From the NCBI GenBank assembly GCA_946401765.1, contig CAMIVJ010000166.1, positions 1-6,384 on the forward strand: a stretch of 6,384 nt of DNA. The letters are read 5' to 3'. A program made the translations under genes and the position numbers. The DNA comes from an uncultured bacterium (GTDB lineage Bacteria > Verrucomicrobiota > Kiritimatiellia > RFP12 > UBA1067). Below the pieces are notes generated by a model. The model saw nothing but the letters and a program-made list of their open reading frames with translations, did no database searches and had not been told where the DNA came from. Shown here in pieces: positions 6,328 through 6,384 of the stretch. Position 1 is the stretch's first letter; each line of letters begins with the position of its first letter.

Positions 6328-6384
6328 CACGTCCACCGCGCGCCGGGCAATGTGCAGCCCGTCATCTCACCGAGCGCAGAACCG

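Noticed and set aside
6328..6384. C-terminal end of an upstream minus-strand gene
   Set aside because: All three minus frames enter from the edge and stop at different places (6367, 6362 and 6324), with too few codons to choose among them.

Overview
The window reads as a GC-rich chromosome segment (about 60% G+C by eye) from a diderm (Gram-negative-type) bacterium. Every supportable gene is on the minus strand, so transcription runs from base 6384 towards base 1. The diderm call rests on an LptF/LptG-type lipopolysaccharide-export permease. A KduI/KduD pair points to growth on pectin- or glycosaminoglycan-derived uronates, as in many gut or plant-matter bacteria. No marker fixes the phylum. 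A PVC-group member (Kiritimatiellota, Lentisphaerota or Verrucomicrobiota) is only a guess from gene style.

In transcription order, a well-formed promoter (6299-6327) precedes a GTG-started ABC-F ATPase (4292-6265). A calcineurin-like metallophosphoesterase (3520-4278) follows after 13 nt. A second promoter (3498-3526), overlapping the phosphoesterase stop codon, leads into kduI (2634-3464), kduD (1919-2611) and an LptG-like permease (798-1895), with gaps of only 22-23 nt. KduI and KduD catalyse consecutive steps that convert 5-keto-4-deoxyuronate to 2-keto-3-deoxygluconate. The permease belongs to envelope biogenesis and looks like a passenger in that operon. Its start has no Shine-Dalgarno and follows a hairpin whose loop is the kduD stop codon.

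A third promoter (699-727) drives two small, unassigned, translationally coupled membrane proteins (314-670 and 24-311). In another frame, overlapping the end of the second one, an ORF leaves the left edge of the window (73 to 1). Its sequence resembles the N-terminal region of LarB, an enzyme of nickel-pincer cofactor synthesis. If so, the membrane pair may be an undescribed accessory of a lar-type nickel cofactor operon. This is the most interesting lead here, and it rests on a short stretch of sequence.

All three promoters share one layout: an extended -10 (TGn plus hexamer), a 17-nt spacer and 28-33 nt from the -10 to the start codon. The one difference is that the kduI -35 is poor. I saw no rRNA, tRNA, CRISPR array, insertion sequence or convincing Rho-independent terminator. 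The last ~57 bases (6328-6384) hold only ambiguous coding-like sequence.
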